The notes below the pieces were generated by a model. That model worked only from the letters and a program-made list of their open reading frames with translations, was not told the DNA's origin and did no database searches. DNA of 64,000 nt from Anaerococcus jeddahensis (GTDB lineage Bacteria > Bacillota > Clostridia > Tissierellales > Peptoniphilaceae): NCBI RefSeq assembly GCF_001182725.1, contig NZ_CWHU01000004.1, positions 285,506 to 349,505 on the forward strand. Reading direction: 5' to 3'. The position numbers were made by a program, and so were the translations under genes. Shown here in pieces: positions 59,166 to 64,000 of the stretch. Position 1 is the stretch's first letter; every line of letters begins with the position of its first letter.

Positions 59166-60550
59166 TATCCTTCAATAGCCTCCTTATAAAAAGATCCCAT
59201 TATCATTATAGTAATTACTGGCATTAGAGCTACAAAAGCTATAACTCCAAATCCATCTGAAATATTTCCAGCAACCCCCTGACGAAATCCTAAAATAAAG
59301 GTAGCTGTCATCGGTCCTGATGCAAATCCTCCCGAGTCAAAGGCAATTCCTACAAAAAGTTGTGAAACATTTCTTGATAAAATTAGGGCAAGCAAAAATC
59401 CTGGTCCTATTACCAGCCACAATTTAAACCCATCTATCTTTATCCTGAACATAGCAAGCATTACTGCAAAGGCAACACCAATTGATAGGGCCTTCATGAT
59501 TGATGACTTATGGATTGATCCTCCTGTAACTTCTTCGACTTGTTCAGACAAAACAAAAACTGCAGGCTCTGCCAAGACAACCAAAAGCCCCAATATAAAA
59601 CAGATTAATGGAACAAATTTAAAGGCAGAATAGTTTTCTCCCATAACTCTTGCAAGCTCCATAAATCCGCCTTCAACACTACTTAAAAACAAAATTAAAC
59701 CTATATAAGTATAAATAAGGCCCAAATATAGATTTTTTTTTATTTTTTATTTTAAAAACTAACTTATCCATAACAAAAAATACCAAACTTATGGGTAAAA
59801 TTGCAAAAGTCGAAGATTTTAGGCCAGAAATTAAAGCAGACTGGTGAGCTGCTTCTTCTAGAAAAACATTTGTGGAATTTATTGACATTGACATAATAAG
59901 GCCAGCAAGAATTGGTCCTGCAGATGCTATTCCTACAAGGCCAAAGGAGTTCTCTTCACCCTTACTCTCTCCCTTTAATTTACTTACTCCAAGACCAAGG
60001 GCTATTATGAATGGAGTTGTCATAGCTCCTTTCGTTGCTCCCGACGCATCAAAAGCAATAGCATGGCCCAAATCATTTGAAATAAACATAATAATAAAAA
60101 TAATTCCATAGATTGCCATCATCAAAGTTGATAATTTTATTTCCTTAAAAATCCTGTAAAGACCAAGGGCAATCATAATCCCTACTCCAATTGAAATTAT
60201 TGCTACAATCAAAAATGATTTTATTCCAAGAACGCCTGCTACTTGATTTGCTAAAATCAAAAGGTCTGGTTCAGCAATAGATATTGTAAATCCCATAAAA
60301 ATTCCAAATATTACAACCTTAATTATATTTTCAGATTTTGCTATAAAATCCCCATATAAGATCCAATTTTTGAAATTGAAAGATCTACTCCAATTAAAAA
60401 TATAGATAAACCAAGTATAACTCCTGCACAACCAAATAAAAATTTTATAATTAATTCGTTTTCTACCGGCCTAAATAAATTTAAAATCATAACCAAAACA
60501 GCAATTGGTATAACTGCTTTTGCATTTTGCTTTATTTCTTCTTTAAATAT
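59165..60550 (-). pseudogene. DUF1538 membrane protein gene, two frameshifts and altered start
   Basis: A two-domain DUF1538 protein (about 460 residues) is spread over three frames. It begins with FKEEIKQNAKAVIPI behind an AGAGGTGG site, but the expected ATG is ATA (60550-60548). The first shift is at about 60348, in GGGG, where SYMG should continue DFIAKSENI. The second is at about 59735 in an A9 run, where KIKNKKK should continue NLYLGLIYTYIG. Both domains retain AEPDLLILANQV / AEPAVFVLSEQV, FDASGATKGAMTTPF and FDSGGFASGPMTATF. Homopolymer sequencing errors are an alternative for the shifts, but not for the start. Confidence 0.75.
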
Positions 60551-60613
60551 ATTTACCACCTCTTTTCTTGTTTTTAAATATTTATATATTTTATAACTAA
60601 TTTTTTGGTATAA

Positions 60614-60645
60614 CAAAAGAGCCAATCACAAGACTGTCTCTTTTG
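60614..60645 (-). terminator. Terminator of pta
   Basis: CAAAAGAG and CTCTTTTG arms, directly past the pta stop on the minus strand. Confidence 0.6.
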
Positions 60646-60655
60646 CTTGATTTTA

Positions 60656-61642
60656 TTAATCTCTAACTTGGTTAGCTGTTAGGATTGTAAGTTTATATAC
60701 GTCTTCTTCGTTACATCCTCTTGAAAGGTCATTTACTGGTTTGTTTAATCCTTGAAGTATTGGGCCTAAAGCTTCATAACCACCAAGTCTTTGTCCAATT
60801 TTATATCCAATATTTGCAGCTTGTAGGTCTGGGAAAATAAATACTTTCGCTCTTCCTGCTACATCTGAATTAGGAATTTTCTTTCTTGCAACTTGTGGTG
60901 AAATAGCTGCGTCAAATTGCATTTCTCCATCAACTTTAAGTTCTGGATCCATTTCTTTTGCAAGCTTTGTAGCTTCTTCTACTTTTCTTGCAAGTTCATG
61001 TTTTGCAGATCCTTTTGTTGAGAATGATAGCATAGCAACTATTGGATCAATTCCAAATTCTTCAGCTGTTTTTGCGGCTTCTACTGCCACCTCTGCAAGC
61101 TCGTTTGATTGAAGTGTAATATTTATTGCTGTATCTGCAAATAATAATTTTTCTCCGTTAGGTCCTAACATAATCATAACACCAGAAACCCTATTTACAC
61201 CCTTTCTTGTTTTGATAAGTTGAAGGGCTGGTCTTACTGTATCTCCAGTAGGATTTGATGCTCCTGAAACCATTCCGTCTGCCTTGCCAGTTTGAACTAA
61301 CATTGTACCAAAGTAATTGTTATCTTTCTTTAGTATATATTCACCATCTTCTCTGGTATTTTTGCCTTTTCTGATTTCAACGTATTTATCAACTAATTCA
61401 TCAAGTAGTTCACTTTCTCTTGGGTTTATGATTTCAATATCACCTAATTTAACCCCTTCATCGTCTGCTACTTTTTGAATTTCTTCTCTATCTCCCAAAA
61501 GTATTGGAACTACAAGTCCATCATTATGATGTCTAATAGCTGCTCTTAGGACTCTTGAGTCACAACCTTCTGGAAATACTATTCTGCGGTTTTTACCCTT
61601 AATATTTGCAGTAGCAAGCTCCATAACTCCATCTTGTGCCAT
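60656..61642 (-). CDS. pta: Phosphate acetyltransferase
   Basis: Converts acetyl-CoA and phosphate to acetyl-phosphate for acetate/ATP formation in fermentation. 328 residues, the short single-domain Pta. Features are RIVFPEGCDSRVLRAA, GMVSGASNPTGDTVRPALQ, VDGEMQFDAAISP and the C-terminal VFIFPDLQAANIGYKIGQRLGG. An AGGAGG-type site precedes the start. ackA is not adjacent. A terminator follows. Confidence 0.96.
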   Translation of the reverse strand: MAQDGVMELATANIKGKNRRIVFPEGCDSRVLRAAIRHHNDGLVVPILLGDREEIQKVADDEGVKLGDIEIINPRESELLDELVDKYVEIRKGKNTREDGEYILKKDNNYFGTMLVQTGKADGMVSGASNPTGDTVRPALQLIKTRKGVNRVSGVMIMLGPNGEKLLFADTAINITLQSNELAEVAVEAAKTAEEFGIDPIVAMLSFSTKGSAKHELARKVEEATKLAKEMDPELKVDGEMQFDAAISPQVARKKIPNSDVAGRAKVFIFPDLQAANIGYKIGQRLGGYEALGPILQGLNKPVNDLSRGCNEEDVYKLTILTANQVRD

Positions 61643-61706
61643 AATTACCTCCTAATCATAAATCGATATTAGCATATATATTATACCCTAATTAATCAAT
61701 TTATCT

Positions 61707-62177
61707 CTATAATTTTGCATTTTTTAAACATTCTTTTTCTCTATCAGAAAGTTCAACTTCACTTTCACCATTTGTAATTTCTTTAAGGTAAGTGTTTGAA
61801 CCATCTTGAGAATAAAGATTTGTCAAAATTATTCCGTTATGGTAAGAATCCAAAAGAGTAAGAGAAAATGAATTTCTTCCTCTTTGGCTATCAAAGGCAT
61901 CATAATGAACAACAGCCATTTTGCTAACAGCTCCCATTGTTGTATTTTTTGTATCAGAAGACCTTTGGTCAAGTGACTTTATCTCTCTATTTGATTGTTC
62001 TATTTGATCATTTAATTGTAAAATTAATTCTTCAAGATTTATATCGGGATCCTTGCCCCTAAGTAGGTGGTCATATCTTCTTTTTTGTCTTTTTAATTTG
62101 TTATTATTGGCCTTAATCATAGAATATTCTAATATAACCAAAATAAACAAGACTACTATAGCTATTATTTGTCCCAT
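61707..62177 (-). CDS. DUF4446 family protein
   Basis: 156 residues. One N-terminal span (about 3-19) is followed by a coiled coil (45-75) and a conserved domain with SKMAVVHYDAFDSQRGRNSFSLTLLD and GIILTNLYSQDGSNTYLKEI, the DUF4446 signature. This family is commonly encoded near parAB in clostridia. It overlaps the cyclodeaminase-like gene by 13 bp. Function unknown. Confidence 0.88.
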   Translation of the reverse strand: MGQIIAIVVLFILVILEYSMIKANNNKLKRQKRRYDHLLRGKDPDINLEELILQLNDQIEQSNREIKSLDQRSSDTKNTTMGAVSKMAVVHYDAFDSQRGRNSFSLTLLDSYHNGIILTNLYSQDGSNTYLKEITNGESEVELSDREKECLKNAKL

Positions 62178-62770
62178 TTCTTTTCCCTCTCCTTGATGAT
62201 TTTCATATTATCCTTATACAATTTATCACAGAAATTTATAATAGATTTGTAATTTGTTTTTTTATAATTTGGATCACTTATATTTTCTTCATTCATAATA
62301 AGATTAATAAAGGAAGAATGGATAGCTTCTTTTACAAGCCTAAGACCTATTTCCCCATCGCTGATTGCAGCAATATTACCATGTTTTAAAACAAAATCAC
62401 AATCTTGCAAAACAATAATCATAAGCTCAATAGTTCTTTTTGGAGCCTTGTTGGCATCAATTATGTACTTATCATAGTCATTGATTTGATCATCTTTATA
62501 GGCCTTAATCAAAACATTTACCTTATCAATATCTTCTTGCATTAAATCTTTTAATTCTTCAGCATATTTATTAAATTTTTTCTCAAGTTTTTGTGATTTT
62601 TTGTTTAATCTTTCATCGCCATAATCTTTTTTTGCCATCATTAAAATTAAATTCAAACCCAGATTTCCTACAAGGCTTGTCACAGCACCTCCGCCAGGAT
62701 TAGCTGTTTTTTTTCTAGTATTATCTATGAGTTCCCCCACAGAAAAATCAACCATTCTATTCTTTTCCAT
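62165..62770 (-). CDS. Cyclodeaminase/cyclohydrolase family protein (FTCD-C-like)
   Basis: 201 helical residues. The start VDFSVGELIDNTRKKTANPGGGAVTSLVG has the PGGG motif of the formimidoyl-THF cyclodeaminase / methenyl-THF cyclohydrolase family. HGNIAAISDGEIGLRLVKEAI (Asp and Gly of the site) is also conserved. It overlaps parB by 14 bp and DUF4446 by 13 bp. The enzyme acts on one-carbon folates, so its place beside parB is functionally unexplained. Confidence 0.87.
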   Translation of the reverse strand: MEKNRMVDFSVGELIDNTRKKTANPGGGAVTSLVGNLGLNLILMMAKKDYGDERLNKKSQKLEKKFNKYAEELKDLMQEDIDKVNVLIKAYKDDQINDYDKYIIDANKAPKRTIELMIIVLQDCDFVLKHGNIAAISDGEIGLRLVKEAIHSSFINLIMNEENISDPNYKKTNYKSIINFCDKLYKDNMKIIKEREKKWDK

Positions 62771-63596
62771 TTTTTATTCTCCAATATAAATTTTCTATAT
62801 CATCAATAGAAACGCAATCTATAGTCACCCTATAATTTTCCTTGTTCTTTTTTATTTCAACTTTTGAATTCAAAAGATCAATAAATTTTTCCTCAAAATC
62901 TTCAAATAAAATCCTATCTAGCTTATCTTCCTTATCAGTTATTGTTTTTTTATTCGCAGATATTTTTTCAACTTTTCTAATGTTGGTTTTTTTATTTTTA
63001 AAATCATCAAGACTTTTTTTCCTATCCTCTTGATCTTTTATAGAAAGAAGAGTTCTTGCTTGGGATGGTGAAATATTTCCTTCTTCAAGTTCTTTTTTTG
63101 AATTTTCATCAAGTTTTAAAAGCCTTAGAGTATTTCCTATATAAGACCTAGACTTTCCTACAGTTTTTGCTATCTCATCTTGGGTCATACCATAATTTTT
63201 TGAAAGTTCATTGTAGGCGTTAGCCTCTTCGAGTCCTGATAAGTCCTCTCTTTGAACATTTTCTACTATTGAAAGAATATCTATATCCTTGTTATCAACA
63301 TTTTTTATTATAGCTTCAATTTCTTTAAGGCCCAATAATTTGCTTGCTCTAAACCTACGTTCACCTGCAATTATTTCATATCTTATCCCATTTTTTCTAA
63401 GAACTATAGGATTTAATAAACCGTATTTTTCTATAGATTGGCTTAAGCCCTCAAGAGATTTATCATCAAAATTTTTTCTTGGTTGATCTTCTCTTGGATA
63501 AATTTTTTCCATAGGAATTCTAACTATGGCCTTATTTTTTTTGTTATTTTCAGGTATTAGAGATCCAAGTCCTCTGCCCAAAGATTTATTTGTCAT
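62757..63596 (-). CDS. parB: Chromosome partitioning protein ParB (Spo0J)
   Basis: 279 residues. The ParB N-terminal CTP-binding domain (about 20-115) has IYPREDQPRKNF and the box GERRFRASKLLG, then ENVQREDLSGLEEA. A helix-turn-helix (about 130-155) is DEIAKTVGKSRSYIGNTLRLL. The C-terminal dimer domain ends the protein. It binds parS, one copy of which lies at 57357. Two bases after the parA stop. Confidence 0.96.
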   Translation of the reverse strand: MTNKSLGRGLGSLIPENNKKNKAIVRIPMEKIYPREDQPRKNFDDKSLEGLSQSIEKYGLLNPIVLRKNGIRYEIIAGERRFRASKLLGLKEIEAIIKNVDNKDIDILSIVENVQREDLSGLEEANAYNELSKNYGMTQDEIAKTVGKSRSYIGNTLRLLKLDENSKKELEEGNISPSQARTLLSIKDQEDRKKSLDDFKNKKTNIRKVEKISANKKTITDKEDKLDRILFEDFEEKFIDLLNSKVEIKKNKENYRVTIDCVSIDDIENLYWRIKNGKE

Positions 63597-63598
63597 AG

Positions 63599-64000
63599 TT
63601 AATCCCTCTTTTCATTATTTACAAGTTTGTTTTGGTCAAATGAAAATTTATTTTTCTTCACTATGCCTTCTTCAAACTTTTTATCTTCATCTTTTTTATC
63701 AATTATCTCTTTGCCTTCATCTATTTTCTTATGGTCACCTGAATTTTCATCAATAGATTTATCAGAGCTTTCTTTAATCATTTCTTTATTTTCATCTAAG
63801 ATTTCAATTCCTTCTTCAGACTCTTTTTTTTCTTCTGTTTTTTCATTTGAGTCTTTTTCTAAATCATTTTCCATAAAAATATTTTCTATAATTTCTTTAG
63901 CCAAGGCCATATAAGCTCTTGCCCCTTTTGATTTTTCATCATAAAGAATTACAGATTTTCCAAATGAAGGAGCTTCGGCAAGTTTTATATTTCTTGGAAT
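63599..64000 (-). CDS. parA: ParA/Soj C-terminal part with acidic extension; 5' end beyond window
   Basis: The visible 133 codons start with [21 protein letters not shown] and [19 protein letters not shown], the conserved end of ParA ATPases. Typical ParA ends near there, but this frame continues about 90 residues of Glu/Lys/Asp-rich sequence to [19 protein letters not shown]. The Walker motifs lie outside the window. It is the upstream partner of parB. The extension is probably disordered. Confidence 0.9.
   Translation of the reverse strand: MPRNIKLAEAPSFGKSVILYDEKSKGARAYMALAKEIIENIFMENDLEKDSNEKTEEKKESEEGIEILDENKEMIKESSDKSIDENSGDHKKIDEGKEIIDKKDEDKKFEEGIVKKNKFSFDQNKLVNNEKRD

Noticed and set aside
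59165-60625. Three separate DUF1538-type genes
   Set aside because: The pieces continue one another exactly across homopolymer tracts, and two of them lack any ribosome-binding site at their apparent starts.

Overview
The window is AT-rich, Gram-positive-style DNA with strong AGGAGG ribosome-binding sites, T-box leaders, a tetrahydrofolate riboswitch and a Na+-type V-ATPase operon. The gene content fits an anaerobic coccus of the Peptoniphilaceae (Anaerococcus/Peptoniphilus-like); that placement is inferred from gene types, not from a marker gene. The right end carries parA, parB and a parS site, so it is probably origin-proximal. I see no rRNA, tRNA, CRISPR array or insertion sequence with a transposase.

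Layout. 1-2 kb: 5' part of thrS behind a T-box. 2-6 kb: a GntR regulator, an AbgT-type transporter, a broken antitoxin gene, and folT behind a THF riboswitch, i.e. folate-related uptake. 6-7 kb: a PepSY lipoprotein. 7-11 kb: a PTS operon with rpe-like and rpiB genes and a divergent LacI regulator with two identical 20-bp operators; gene order resembles an allose/allulose-type pathway. 10.9-12 kb: nagA. 12-14 kb: a methionine-type T-box still stands in front of a collapsed metA-aspartokinase-homoserine dehydrogenase remnant. 14-18.7 kb: a zinc-type ABC transporter plus a histidine-triad lipoprotein behind two operator palindromes. 18.9-25.8 kb: a CmpB-like membrane protein, a 0.9-kb array of ~251-bp repeats, galE with a nucleotidyltransferase, a CoA-disulfide reductase-rhodanese, and a CBS/CorC protein. 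25.9-34.3 kb: the nine-gene V-ATPase operon ntpFIKECGABD.

34.5-41.8 kb: a small membrane protein under a Fur-like promoter, glpX, a lipoprotein, a second locus of the same repeat family, a sulfonate/nitrate-type ABC transporter, and an ECF sigma/anti-sigma pair. 41.9-48 kb: a Fur-box promoter drives a 1646-residue surface protein with five FMN-binding domains and a ferric-reductase-like membrane protein, a probable extracytosolic electron-transfer unit. 48-52.2 kb: nrdB and nrdA, separated by an unexplained structured block and preceded by an NrdR box. 52.4-57.1 kb: an RDD protein, sppA, a possible small RNA, ftsH and a MarR regulator. 57.3-64 kb: a parS site, trxB/trxA (TrxB lacks the NADPH motifs), a tandem PII-like protein coupled to a broken DUF1538 membrane-protein gene, pta, a DUF4446 protein, a cyclodeaminase-like protein, parB and the 3' end of parA with an unusual acidic tail.

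Themes: metal-responsive control (three Fur-type promoters with similar geometry, one zinc-type promoter), folate salvage, Na+ energetics, flavin/thiol redox chemistry, and gene decay (homoserine/methionine pathway, antitoxin, DUF1538).
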